From the NCBI RefSeq assembly GCF_003086295.3, contig NC_092052.1, forward strand, positions 13,174,346-13,238,345: 64,000 bases of DNA. Direction: 5' to 3'. Source of the DNA: Arachis hypogaea (taxonomy: Eukaryota; Streptophyta; Magnoliopsida; Fabales; Fabaceae). The notes beneath the pieces were generated by a model. It was not told where the DNA came from, did no database searches, and saw nothing but the letters and a program-made list of their open reading frames with translations. Below, in pieces: positions 11,687-23,737 of the stretch (position 1 is the first letter of the stretch; each line of letters opens with the position of its first letter). Made by a program: the position numbers and the translations under genes.

Positions 11687-12685
11687 ATAACTTATACCAA
11701 GTAAAGGACCATCTGCTTTCTAAATACCTGGATATCGTACAAAATTTACTTTCAAAATTTTCTAAATATGAAATACAGCACATACCAAGGGAGAGTAATA
11801 GCCGAGCTGACATTCTGTCTAAGCTCGCCAGCACTCAACCTAATGGGTCATCACTTTATCAGTCAACACTGCCCAAGCCAAGCATTGAACTAACACAAAT
11901 ATTAAGTGTAACACAGGAAGCAAATTGGAGATCTCCATACATACAGTATCTCCAGACAAGGATCTTGCCAGGCGACGTCGAAAATGCTCGACACTTCCGC
12001 CAACAAGCCTCCTTTTTTACAATTTATAATAATTGCCTATATAGACGAGGATTCTCTCGTCCATTACTTAAATGCCTTTGCAGAACAGAAGCCGACCTTG
12101 CACTTGCTGAAGCACATGAAGGAATCTGTGGTACACACCTCGGAGCCCGAAGTCTGTCTTCAAAAATCCTCAGAGCTGGATTATATTGGCTGACAATACG
12201 ACAGGATTGCCAAGCAAAGGTTAAAAGCTGTAACAACTGCCAGAAACACAGTCCGATCACACACCTCCCGGCCGAACTCCTACACTGTTCCGAGGTAAGT
12301 TGGCCGTTCCACCAATGGGGCATAGATATACTCGGCCCTTTCCCCACAGCAGCAGGACAGGTAAAATTCCTGGTTGTAGCAATTGATTACTTTTCCAAAT
12401 GGATAGAGGCGCAGCCCTTAGCCAAAATCACATCACAACAAATGATTTCTTTTGTCTGGAAATATATTATTTGTCGATTCGGCATTCCTCGGCACATTAT
12501 CACAGATAATGGTCGCCAGTTTGCCGACCAAAAGTTTACATCCTTTTTGCAGGAACTAAAAATCAAACAACATTTTTCCTCAATCGAACACCCACAAACA
12601 AACAGCTTAGCAGAAGCTGCAAATAAAGTAATACTACATGCTCTAAGAAAGAAACTGGATGATGCAAAAAGCCTCTGGGCTAATC
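11655..12685 (+). pseudogene. Tat RNase H end and integrase catalytic core
   Basis: After the frameshift the frame is open from about 11655 to past 12680. It holds the end of the second RNase H, then integrase. The zinc-binding segment includes HEGICGTH and CNNCQKH (about 12115-12250). Catalytic residues lie in WGIDILGPF, ITDNGRQF and the LAEAANK block (D, D, E), all present. The frame then shifts near 12682. Confidence 0.86.
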
Positions 12686-13159
12686 ATCCCAGAGATCATA
12701 TGGGGATACAACACAACAATTCACTCAACCACAAAGGAGACACCCTTCTATTTAGTCTACGGTTCAGACGCAATGATACCAGTGGAGATCTCTCAATCCT
12801 CACTACGAACTGCATTGGCCGACCAAACTACACAAGACATAGCTTGGCAATCCGAGCTTGACCTCATTGAAGAACTCAGATCGTCCACAGCAGTCAAACA
12901 TTTAGCCATACAACAGCACATTGCACGAAGATATAACCAAAGACTTCATCCAAGGTCCTTCCGTGTAAATGACCTTGTACTCAGGAAAACAGAACAAGCT
13001 AGGAAACCATCAGCACATGGCAAACTAGCAGCTAATTGGGAGGGCCTTTACCGAGTAACAGAAGTGATCGACAATGGAGCCTACCGACTACAAACCTTAC
13101 AGGGTAAAGATCTCACTAACACTTGGAATGTATCTTCCTTAAAGTTATATTACAGTTAA
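12660..13159 (+). pseudogene. Tat integrase C-terminal part
   Basis: Continues integrase in a second frame from about 12682 to a TAA at 13157-13159. The segment IIWGYNTTIHSTTKETPF is typical of plant Gypsy integrase just after the core. The tail with GLYRVTEVIDNGAYRLQTL is the usual C-terminal GPY-like region. No chromodomain is visible, as expected for Tat. Confidence 0.86.
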
Positions 13160-13339
13160 TACCAGGGACAGGCCAGTACTCTTTTTCCTACTACCAAGAT
13201 TTTTCCCACAAGGGTTTTGCTTGGAGAGGTTTTAACGAGGCTAGCCTACCTAGGCCTTTAAATTCAAAGGTTTTACATTAATAAAATCCCTTATCCAATC
13301 AATATTATTTGCATTTTATACTTCTCATTTGTCAAAATT

Positions 13340-13990
13340 TAAACAACCGATCTTAATCAGAATCCGATCATTCAGATACAATCATTCAAACATCTAACCG
13401 ATCTTAATCGGAGTTTAATACCTCGAATTCAATCAATCAATCCGAAAGCCGACCTAATAACGGAAATTCAATCAGACAAATATCCGATCTAACTCAGATT
13501 CCGATCATTCAATCAGACAAATATCCGATCTAACTCGGATTTCGATCATTCAATCAGATAAATATCCGATCTAACTTGGATTCCGATCATTCAATCAGAC
13601 AAATATCCGATATAACTCGGATTCCGATCATTCAATCAGACAAATATTCGATCTAACTCGGATTCTGATCATTCAATCAGACAAATATCCAATATAACTC
13701 AGATTCCGATCATTCAATCAGACAAATCTCCGATCTAACTCGGATTTCAATCATTCAATCAGAAAAATATCCGATTTAACTCGGATTCCGATCATTCAAT
13801 CAGACAAATATATGATCTAACTCGGATTCCGATCATACAATCAGACAAATATCCGACCTAACTCAGATTCCTATTATTCAACATATCCGATCTAAACCGG
13901 AAACTGATCATTCATACAAAAATCCGATCTTAATCGGAATCCGATCATTCAATCAAAACAAATAGCCGATCTAAATCAAAATCATTACCG
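13340..13990 (+). repeat. Tandem repeat array, 41-bp unit, in the Tat 3' region
   Basis: Ten nearly regular 41-bp units run from 13470 to about 13880 (unit starts 13470, 13511, 13552 ...). Each starts AATCAGACAAATATCCGATC or a close variant and ends CCGATCATTC. More degenerate copies flank them on both sides. Units differ at one to four positions. Variable tandem arrays at this position are known in Tat elements and can seed satellite DNA. Confidence 0.95.
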
Positions 13991-14328
13991 ATCACCAATA
14001 CAGTTATTATCATGCCTATGAATCGGCATCCAAACTCGGCCTACTCAGCCTACCTATAACATTTCTCAATCAAATTAATGACATTTCACCATTACAACAA
14101 ATTTTACCCAAAACATTTGGCTCCAAGCCAAACCCACATACCAGATAAAAATTAACTTATTATAAAGTAATAATATTATAACATGCAGAAACAGCATTCA
14201 AACAGAAGCATCCAAGTATGTTTTCTTCAACAAACAGTACCAAAATATCAGTTATAAGCACAAAAGTCCAACACAGGAGCAACTTAGTTTACAAACAAAA
14301 AACAAAACAGAAACAAACCAAATTCCTA
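13991..14328. other. Tat element untranslated spacer
   Basis: AT-rich DNA between the tandem array and the end of the antisense gene. It probably includes the antisense gene's 3' UTR. No other gene seen. Confidence 0.5.
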
Positions 14329-16092
14329 TCAAACATTTTCATCCCCCTCTTCTTCAGCACCATCATCATCAACCATGGACCCATCCCGGACAATCTTCCC
14401 TGGATCCATCTGATCAAAATCAATGCTAAGAGCTAAAAACCTCGCCTGCAGCGAAGCTCGCTTAAACCCCTCAAAATAAGAATCTAGGATAGCTGTCTCC
14501 TTACTCTTTTCTAGATTTTTTAACTCAGAAGTCAATTCCTCTATACGAATAGTCATATTCAACAAATCAGCCTCTTTCTTTTTAACATCCTCCACCTCTT
14601 TCGCATAATTTTCCTTCGTCAATTTCAGCTCTTTATCAAGCTCAGCTACCTTTTTCTCCAATTCTGTAATCTCTGCACTCTTTAAGTCCAACTTTTCCTC
14701 CAACTTTAAATCTGGCTTCTGCTCAGCCACTTGACAATGTTTCTTCTCTTGGCTACGTCCCAAACTCGCAAGCCGAAGACCAACAACCTTCAACAAAAAT
14801 AGAAAGACAGATAAAACACATACCAAACCAAAAATGAAATAGTCAATCATACACATACCTGCATATATTGGTCAATGACAACATCACCAACCTCACCAGC
14901 CAAAGTAACATCGGCTGGTCCTTGACAAACTTCATCCGTTACAACCATATATGGAAAATCCTTCCCCCACAAAGATGACCCATCACTCTGCTCGGCCACG
15001 ATATGCAATTTCCTCTGATTCTCATAAAATAAGTTCGGCTCACCTGCTGGAACCTCGTCTCGAAAATCCTCAGACTCATCAGACAGATCCACCAAATCAT
15101 GCTTCCTCTTCTTCACCACAACCTTCCTCCTACCCGACTTGGGCTGGTTAACCTCGCCCACCCCTGCCACATTGTCAACCTTAGACGAGGAACCTTCTTT
15201 GTCCAAATTTTTGCTTTTTACCCTTGACCTCAAAGTCGCCGCAGACACTCCCAGATATTTCCTACCTGAAAAACAAACAGTTACAAAACAAATTGCCCTT
15301 ACTAAAAACAAAATTATCCAAACCCTCACCTAAATAGTCTGTAACGGCTTCCCTATTATCCTCCCACTGAAGCAAGTCAAACACCGAAATAAGTTCCTTC
15401 CGATCAACAGCCTCGGTTAGGTATTCTATGATACACTCATTCCGTGCATTTATAATCTCTGGGCCCAAAATACTCTGCGGCTCCGAACACCACCAGACCG
15501 GAAACTTCTCCCTAAAATGCTCGTCCATATAAAAAGGAAACTCCCCCTCAGAATTTTTCACCTTTAGATACATTTCCTTGAAATTTTTGAAAAAAGATTT
15601 GTACAGATTGAAAATATCAAAACGAGGCGAACTATTCAAATTCACCCAACCCCCTTTCCAAACCCCTTTAGCCTGAAATAATGAAAAGAACAACTCCACC
15701 GTTGGTTCCTCTTCTAAAAAATCCATAAGAACTTCAAAAGCTCGAAGAAACGCCCATCCATTATGAGGTAGTTGGGAATGTGCACAATTTAGCTGCCTTA
15801 ACACCTGACACTCAAAATCAGTAAATGGAAGTCTCACCCTCAACTCTTCCAAAACACTACTATACATATAGAAAAACTCAAAACCCTCCCCTCTGTGAAA
15901 AATCCTGTCACCTGAAGAACAGGGAAGTAACTCCAACTGAACCCCTGCACCCACCCTAACAATCTTACTACTATCAATATGCTTCACAGCATCTTCATCC
16001 AAAAATAGAGAAACACGATTCTTCACGTCCTCGTTAACCCAATCATAGGACCAATCAATCTCCTCTTTTTTCTCCCTTTCAAACTCCATCAA
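14329..16092 (-). CDS. Antisense accessory gene of the Tat element, three exons, 542 aa predicted
   Basis: Exons on the minus strand: 16092-15330, 15265-14859 and 14787-14329. The 64-bp and 71-bp introns have GT-AG ends (GTGAGG...TTCAG; GTATGT...TGAAG). Coding lengths 763, 407 and 459 nt join in frame with no stop. The exon 1 product resembles the 'putative gypsy type transposon' family (PF04195): segment LPFTDFECQVLRQLNCAHSQ followed by LPHNGWAFLRAFEVLM. Exon 2 is charged with a basic KKRKHD stretch. Exon 3 is Lys/Glu-rich and almost certainly coiled coil, ending in an acidic tail. Its function is unknown. It is open while sense-strand pol of the same element is broken. The introns are inferred from sequence only. 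Confidence 0.75.
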
Positions 16093-16551
16093 AAACCAAC
16101 AACAGATAGAAGAGATGAAGAAGAAAAAACAAACAAATATAGGAGGAAGAACAGAGGAATTAGCACATACTTCTCTTACTCATTTTTTGCTCCCAAATGC
16201 CTCTGATAAACAAAAAATATAAGCAAACCCAAGTGAAACCCCTCAGGACTCCAAGAGTATTTTAATTAAACACACTTTACCCACATATTTTGATTCCACT
16301 ACCTTCAGTCAAATCAGTTACATCAAAAACTGTAAACTGCACTGAAAACATGCACACTCTGCAACGTGCATTAAATTATTTCTCTCTCCTAATCATGACC
16401 ATCTACACTCCCAATAACTATTCAATAAAGCACCTTGAACTGGGGGCTACAAGGCATAACCACCCGCCGAACTATCCAGCAGCCGACTTATACATTATTT
16501 AAAGCTCAACCTGCTTCATTAAACATATTTCCAGGCCAAGCTTGGGGGCTG
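16093..16551. other. Region upstream of the antisense gene; polypurine tract at its end
   Basis: Would hold the antisense gene's promoter; I could not fix a TATA box. The purine tract AAGCTTGGGGGCTG (about 16538-16551) directly precedes the 3' LTR and should prime plus-strand synthesis. A similar AACTGGGGGCTAC lies about 100 bp upstream (16439-16451). Confidence 0.55.
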
Positions 16552-17063
16552 TGATCCGGCCGTTACAAATCCAACATCATAAATCGGCTTACTCATTCAT
16601 AACTCGGCGTTATTCACGTTATTATTCAAAAAGCTGGCGTTATAGTTCGGCACTACAGTCATTAATCGGCAATCAACGTCATTAAATCGGCCACTTACGT
16701 TACAACTCATCTTAACAGACTGTTTTTCAATTGTGAAACGTCCAACCTAACATCTCACCCTTATTATTTGCTCTTTAATACAAGCAATAAAGCGAAAGCG
16801 TAACCGACTTGCACATAGCCACCCATAAAAGGTATGATCTTCCATCCTAAAAAGATACATTGAATCATCAATACTGACTTAAGTTTCAGAGTGCCTTTGC
16901 AGGTGCACTCCCCCTTGTTTCTTACTCAAAGCTCTACGCGATTGAACATCTTCTTGGAGTAAAGCTCGGATTACCAAAAAGCTCAAAGGTCGGCACCGAA
17001 GATAACAACTCGACGTCGATTCCTAGAGACTGAACTCTCCCTCCAAGTATCCATACAAAAACA
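16552..17063 (+). repeat. 3' LTR of the Tat element
   Basis: Starts TGATCCGGC and ends AAAAACA, followed by the second ATATA duplication. Confidence 0.93.
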
Positions 17064-18036
17064 ATATATATATTGTTATATTTTATTTTAAAAATTAATA
17101 TAAACTTAATCGAATAATTGAGCTGGTTTAAGTTTTGCGATTCCATGACAAATATTCGAATAAATTAAAATTGGATTTAATCGGGGATTGATGACCCGAT
17201 TACCAATCAAATGTATAACCAACATAATTGAATTAAATCGATTTTGGTCGGATAATAATTGGATTATACCCATACCTGTAACACCCCTAGGAAAGTGAGA
17301 AAAAATTAGAAGAAGCATATAGCTAGAGAGTGGGAAGAGAATCTTAATTAATTTGATGAATTTTGTTATAAATATATCAACAATATTTAGTAACCAAAAT
17401 GAATTAATAAAAAATAGTTAGAATTTATTTTATTTAATATTTATTAATTATTATAATAATTAATTAAATAAAGTAAGTTGTGACTGTTTTTTTTGTTTAT
17501 TTAATATTATCGTAAATATACTTTATGTTGAGTGTAATATATCCTAATTTAGAAGTGCTATTATTATGAATACCAATTAGAAGTTTGAAAATTCATTCTT
17601 TAATTTTTACTTAAAAAAAGTCGACTTTTACCAATAGTTTTATGGCCTGCCACAACGTCAATAATGAATTCTTCAGTAAAAAAATGCGTGAGTAAAAGTC
17701 TCGTTGAAAATTTTTGACAAATATTACAAGTAAAAAATAAAATAAATAATAGTAGTGTCGTCGAGACAGTCATAAAGACGTCGTCAAAATTAAATAAAAG
17801 AAAAACTAAATTAAAATTACTAATATATAAATAAATAATAACTTATCTTCTAATTTTAGAAAGAGACCAAAGTAATTGAAAAGGTAAATTTTCTTTTTCA
17901 TATGCTTTTGCGAGGTAGAATGCTCAATTGTGTCGTTAACACTTTTTGCCAAGGTTTTTGACTTAGGACGGACGAAGGTATTATATAAACATAACGCTAC
18001 CCGAAGACAGAGAAGGGTAAAATGCTTTGCTTTAAA
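17064..18036. other. AT-rich intergenic, no gene seen
   Basis: Up to about 17292 it may be the right half of the MITE interrupted by the Tat element (ends GTAACACCCCTAG). The rest is AT-rich without supported features. Confidence 0.4.
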
Positions 18037-18215
18037 CTAAGTTGGGTTGGTCTAGTAGTTAGCTCACTAGTCCGCTTAAGCAAGTGTTGGCAGTTCGAAT
18101 CCCGCCTTGTACATGCAGTAACCATTGGCCAACGACAAACCTTTAAACGGAGCTCAGTACCACGACGGATTAGTTATTGACCTGTCGGGTTGGAGGATAC
18201 CGTGGAAAAAAAAAA
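18037..18215 (+). mobile_element. tRNA-derived SINE, about 180 bp
   Basis: The head carries pol III-type boxes: an A-box-like TGGTCTAGTAGTTAGC (18048-) and a B-box GCAGTTCGAATCCCG. A tRNA-unrelated body follows, ending CCGTGG plus a run of ten A (about 18206-18215). A tRNA-like head, body and A tail define a SINE. It sits about 200 bp beyond the 3' end of the LOB-domain gene. No clear target duplication seen. Confidence 0.78.
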
Positions 18216-18409
18216 TAGTTACATATATAGAGCAATAATAATATCGATTCTCCTCCCAATTATATTGAAACAAATACCACACCAAAATTGGTTTTCATCA
18301 TTTCATGTAATCATCATTAATATTTCGTGCACCATAGTTGTGCTAAGCAAAAGTCACATATGACAATTCTATAAGCCTAGTTCTTTATGATTGCATTATT
18401 GTGCTTTAA

Positions 18410-20643
18410 TCACGGGTGGTTCATGAATCCCTCTTGATCAATTCCAGATAGGAACTTCTCTAATGGATTATTATTATTATTGAAGTTGGGATGGTCATCA
18501 AATACAAATGGCCCTTCAAACCCATTTCCATTATTATTTGGAAGCTCTATATCCATGTGTGAGCCATAGCCTTGGCGGGGTGTCATACTTCCTTCTTGAG
18601 AAAGAATATTATTGGCCATTTCATTTTGATAACATTGATTAGTTGTTGTGACAGCATCATCATCATCTTGCATAGGATATTGTATTCCACAGTTCGAGTA
18701 CTCCATTTTTGTTATTGGTGCTTCAACATTATTTATGCCACAATTGGTAGCACCAGTTGTAGAATTTGCCATTAGATTCCCAATAATATCTATCTCCTCT
18801 TGCAAACTTGCAACCTGCCCACAACAAAGGACAAAATAAAAAGTAAAAATACAAGTAAAACGTACCTTAGATTTTCAACGAAAGTTTTGAATTTAAAATC
18901 ATTCCAAAGTCAAAAGTTTTTGCGTGTACCAAGTGTACGAAAATAAACTCGTGTGAGGATCAATTCTTAAAGTTTTGCAATGATTGAACTAATTATATTC
19001 TAATACATGATTCCCCGATAATTGCAAGTAATAAGAAAAGACTTAAATGTGAACTCGCAATGAATAAAAATCCGGCTAGGTAAGGGTATTCATAGATTAG
19101 ATTCGATTCGCATATTTGTGGTGTTTATCTGAATTCGATTCAAAAATTACTAATAAAGATCTAATTTACAAAGCTATTGGATCGAATCAAATCTGATTCG
19201 CACATTAATAGGATGAGATTGCGAATTTTATGTCGATATCCGCATATTTGCGGTTCCGCAAATCCACGAATCCGCAAAAATAAACAAATAAATAAGTAAA
19301 TATTCTTTTTATGTTTTATTTTAATTAATAATTATCATATATATTGTATTATTTTAATTTTATTATTTAAAAAAAATATGTTTAATATTATTTTAAGAGT
19401 AAACATATTTAAAAGAATAGAAAAAAAGGATTTATTGATATTTTTTAATAAAAATAAGCTTTTAAAAATATTTTTATGTTTTACAATTATATTTGATATC
19501 CGATTTGATCTGATCCGCAAATATGTGGATCATGTCGAATTGGATCCAAGTTTAAAAACGGTGAATATTAGATTCATTGATTTTAGTGTGAATCGGATCG
19601 AAATTTTGGCCATATTCAATCCGATTTGATCCTTATTATATTCATCTCTATAAGATAAATATATGTATTAAATTTATAATTATTTATATATCTTTATTAA
19701 TAATTTAAATTTTTAAGATAAATATTTTTATAACATAACGTCAAAGCCTTTAACTATGACGATAGGTAGTTTACAAACTAATTTCCATATATGTCTTATT
19801 TATCTTTTTAACCAATAATAAAAAAAATTTAATTTTGATACACTGACATTGATCATGTAAAGTATTTTATACAATCGTATAATCACATCCGTTTTTTTGA
19901 ATGATCATTTACATAGTTAATGTAAAAAGTAGTTATTTTTATTAAAATAGTATTACATAATTGGATGCACATATAAAACTATTTTACACTAATAGCGCAT
20001 CAAAATTAAATTCTAATAAAAAATCAATATATAATAAATTAAAATTATATATATTTTTTGTAAGATGAGAAGAGTTATACTCACATGGGATACTTTTTAG
20101 TTTTATTGCATTTAACTTATTGTGATCATACTAAAAGTTTGCAATAGTTTAGGACGATTTTATTATAGATATATCAGATATGACAAGTTCGTCCAAAACT
20201 AGAGATATATTAGATATGTTTTCACATTTAATTTGATTAAATAAAAAAAGTAGAAGATAAATAATCAATATTAATTAAAGATATAAAGATGATATAATAT
20301 AGCAAATGGTGAGGGATCATAAATCATAATAGAATATAATGGAAATTAATAAATTAAATTAAACCTGTTGCTGCAATGCATAGATATGAGAAACACAACC
20401 ATAAATAGGATCTTGCATGCGAGCAAGAGCTTCATAAGTGATAGTGATGGCAGCATCACTTCTATTAAGGATTGGAAGATGTGACAATAGCCTTGACACA
20501 TTACTAGCACCATAGATCTTATGAACAGCTGCAAAATGTGTTGCTGCTTGGTCATAAGAGAAGTAAGGAGCAAAAACACAACCACTACCACACTTTCTCC
20601 TTAGGAACTTGCATGCTCCACATGAAGATCCAAATCCTGTCAT
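18410..20643 (-). CDS. LOB-domain (LBD/ASL) class I transcription factor, two exons, 227 aa
   Basis: Exon 1 is 20643-20365 (93 codons) and exon 2 is 18814-18410. The 1,550-bp intron is GT-AG (CAG|GTTTAA ... GGGCAG|GTT), phase 0. The zinc-finger-like block is C8-x2-C11-x6-C18-x3-C22. The GAS region includes [12 protein letters not shown] (37-48). The leucine-zipper-like coil around residues 73-101 ends [13 protein letters not shown] across the splice. The C-terminal half is Asn-rich and unconserved. LBD proteins are nuclear, plant-specific DNA-binding regulators of organ boundaries and lateral organ or root formation. The short [13 protein letters not shown] start recalls the LBD19/20/33 group, but I would not assign a number. 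It appears intact. Confidence 0.93.
19085..19660. repeat. Degenerate hAT-like MITE in the LOB gene intron
   Basis: The ends are loosely inverted (TAAGGGTATTCAT and, reversed, TAGAGATGAATAT). The interior is full of GGATC/GATTCG words in both orientations, a composition seen in hAT-derived MITEs. Target duplication not found, so limits are approximate. Confidence 0.4.
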
Positions 20644-20756
20644 TATCCTAAATTTTTTTTTTTTTTTTTCTTCTTTCCCTCTTTTTCTTTCAGGTGTTTT
20701 TCAATGATTTCACTACTACAAGACAATTGTTCAAGAAGGGTTTAAAGATTCCATCA

Positions 20757-20764
20757 CTTTTATA
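20757..20764 (-). promoter_or_regulatory. TATA box of the LOB-domain gene
   Basis: TATAAAAG on the minus strand about 115 bp upstream of the ATG at 20643. A T-rich (minus strand A-rich) leader lies between them. Confidence 0.6.
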
Positions 20765-21236
20765 GGCATCACTTGATGGGAGCTTCATTTCTTTTTGTGT
20801 GGTATCCAAAGGACATTTCTCATTTTCAGTTAATAATTTTTTTATAATAAAACTATTGTTAGCATTTATCTAATTAATTAAGTCATGTTACCAGAAATTC
20901 GATTAATCTTATTCTATTTAATTAATCCAATTCAAAATTTTTTAAAATATTTAAATTTCTATATCCTTTTAAAGAAATCTAAATTTCTTATTAAAAAAAT
21001 AATTTAGCTAACGTATGTCTCAAGAATATATTTTAAGATTACCGAAAAAAGCTTTTATAGAAATCATACAAATTAAAATTCAAAATTTTAATGTATTTAT
21101 TTTATATTTATAAAGTAAAAAAATTTTAAAAATTTTTATTTAAAGGCGTGTTAGTTATATCCTTAAAATTAAAATACCTATTGCCTAAAGTAATTCATGT
21201 CCATCTTCAATAATTAATAATTAATTTTTAGTGAAG
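20765..21236. other. Upstream region of the LOB gene, AT-rich
   Basis: No gene or clear repeat. It presumably includes distal promoter sequence of the minus-strand LOB gene. Confidence 0.45.
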
Positions 21237-21585
21237 AGTTGATAATTGAGTTAATATTTAGGTTAGTCTCTTAAGTTGTAATTGTATTTTAAATTGGTAG
21301 CTAAAATTTTAATTTACTCGACTTAGGTTCTAAAATTGATTTTCGTAACTTATGTTAGTTTTTCGACTATTTTCAATTAATGTCTTGACGTGATATACTA
21401 ATATAAACCGTCAATGACACGTGACAGAAATAATTTATGTCAGTATACAATATCGACACAAAATTAACGAAAAATAGTTAAAAGAATAATGTGAAACAAA
21501 TATTAATTTTAATAAATTAATTAAGTACATTAAAATTTTAAGTATACAATTTTAAGAACCAACTAAGAATTCAGTGGTTGATAAT
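21237..21585. repeat. Foldback MITE upstream of the LOB gene
   Basis: Imperfect inverted arms meet at a perfect TGACACGTGACA-type centre near 21415-21427. For example, CGACTATTTTC in the left arm pairs with GAAAAATAGTT in the right. Outer ends are weak, so limits are approximate. Confidence 0.55.
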
Positions 21586-23413
21586 TACTTTAAAGCATAT
21601 TTCTTTTGGGTCCCTTTTGTGGCCTACAATGTTATTTTCAATTAGGGTAATATTTTCCTCATTTGTGTGCCTCAAAAGGGCTTTTGGTTGATAATGTCTC
21701 TTTCTTCTTACGTGACAGTTATTGAAGACCCAATCATCATCATTTCTTGGGCTTTGCGAAAAGGTTTGAGAGTTTTTGAGTTACATGAATTATGCATGCT
21801 TTTATTTAGGGCCAACTCTATAATGCCTATTAATTATTGCTTAATTTTTTTTAATTTATTTTTTGTGTAGTAAATTTTAAATTTTTAAAAATAATTTATT
21901 TTTATATTTTTAAAATTAAATATTAATTTTTAAATTTTTTTAGTAAATAGACACCACCTTTTAGACATTATAATATTCACCTTTATTTAGCTCATATAGG
22001 AGTAGTTTGTTAGCTTAGAGTGAATGACTCATTGCGGCTTTTTTGTCTTGATATTGTTAATGGCCCCTTAAATTCCTTAGTTTAATGCCACAATTATATG
22101 CCACTTGTCATATTTTTGCGTGTTTTAATCCTACCATAATTCATGTTTAGCTGTTGGCCACTTAAACTAATTGATGCTCTGAGGTGTGTTAAACCAAACC
22201 ACTTTTGTATTAATTTTTTGTTCATTTGGCTGTGTTTACCACTCTGATCTTAATTTTTAAGGATTTGGTTAATAAGTATAGTGCCCTAAAAGCACTTGTT
22301 ATAATAATAAAGCAAAAATTAAATAAAACATTTCATTGAATTTTTTTATATATTTTTAATGCATTCTTAACTATATTTATGCCATTAAAAAATAAAAAAG
22401 TACTATTTTTAGTATTTTTAATAAGTAATTTTATAATACTTATTTGCTAATTCATAATTTTAAATAAAAATAGAGATATTGGGTCAGAGATATGATGATT
22501 AAAAGAAACTATGTGTTTGTATTTCTCTATTATTTATAATTTATAATATTTTGATAAATAAAAATTAAATAAATTTAATTTAATTTGTTCCAAAATAAAA
22601 AATCTTATTTATTTTTATACTTATCCTCTGTTTAAAAAAAAATTCTTGTATTGAATTTTTATTTTTATCAAATAGGATTTTTAGACCAAAGATACAAATA
22701 TTATAAGCTCTCAATAGTCAATACATAACAATTTTATCATATTTGTGGTAATATTTTCTGAATTTATTCTATCTCTATCCTTTTTCCTCTCTTTCAAAAT
22801 TGCATTAATAAATTTTCTATGTAATAATAACGGTGCATAAGAAATAAAAGTTTTTTTTTTTTTATTGTAACAATAATAAGCTTTGGAAGAAATCAAGAAA
22901 GTTGTGTAAGGAGGAGTTGGGGGACAATGCCATTGACACTAAGATGACTTTTCTGGTTTCTGTCACTTCAAAACTCAAAACCTTTTTTGTCTTTTGATTG
23001 ATGGACTTTGCATGAGGATAGGGAGATGAACAACACTTGGGGCTTTAATTTCGAGTTTAACGATGTGTGTGTCTTTCCCTATCATCATGCATAGTGTACT
23101 AATCATCATTGCTTATCTCTTGAAGCAGTGTTTTTGGCTTAAATATAATTAGCAGTAGCTATGCCAGCTTGTACATACATCAAATTTCATTGTTTAATAT
23201 AAGAATTTTTACATACCTAATGGAATTTTTGTTTAAAGAAGTTTTTATATTTATAAAATACTAATTTTCTATTTTATTATTTATATAAATTATCTTTTTG
23301 GTTTGATTCTGTAAAAGCTAATTTATGCATTTAATTTTTGTAGTCATTAATTTATTATATTAAATGTTGATGTTATAGTTTACTATATAGAAATACTCAT
23401 GTGACGAGACATA
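21586..23413. other. Long AT-rich intergenic stretch
   Basis: No supported gene. Short frames do not match families I know. Poly-A/T runs occur (about 22640, 22850). Confidence 0.5.
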
Positions 23414-23737
23414 GGTCCAGTTTGGGTAACTAACTTAATTAATAAGTTCCTTTTGATAAAATAACTTAAATAATAAATGACTCTGTTAAAAGTAACTTAT
23501 AAATAAGTTATTTTATGTTTGGATTTTTAACTCTAAAAGTGCTTATTTTAAAAAAATGTAATGAAAAGTAGAAGTATTATGAGAGAAGTCATTTTTTTTA
23601 ACTTCTCTATAAGCTCCAAAATAGCTTCTTAGAAAGTTACAATTTGATTTTAAAAATTGCACCCGACATTAATACTACTACTTTTCATAAGTTAAAAGTT
23701 AAAAAAAAATTACTTCTAGAATTTTCCAAACAGGCCC
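23414..23737. repeat. MITE, about 324 bp
   Basis: Ends GGTCCAGTTTGG and CCAAACAGGCCC are inverted repeats and are flanked by ATA on both sides. This pattern is common among PIF/Harbinger- or hAT-derived plant MITEs. No coding potential. Confidence 0.6.

Larger units (their letters stand above)
7418..17063 (+). mobile_element. Ty3/Gypsy LTR retrotransposon, Tat type, full length but decayed (9,646 bp)
   Basis: Two 512-bp LTRs (7418-7929, 16552-17063), target duplication ATATA (7413-7417 and 17064-17068), a PBS directly inside the 5' LTR and a purine tract before the 3' LTR. Order: gag, protease, RT, RNase H, second RNase H, integrase, a 41-bp tandem array, an antisense spliced gene, 3' LTR. 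Dual RNase H and an extra antisense gene between pol and the 3' LTR are known traits of the Tat group (Ogre/Retand/Grande relatives). I count about 22 substitutions and two 1-base indels between the LTRs by hand (about 4%). Confidence 0.95.

Noticed and set aside
13470..13880. CRISPR-like array of regular repeats
   Set aside because: The repeats are contiguous 41-bp units without unique spacers, in a plant retrotransposon.
18041..18110. tRNA gene suggested by A- and B-box-like sequence
   Set aside because: No pairing acceptor stem, and it continues into a SINE body with an A tail.
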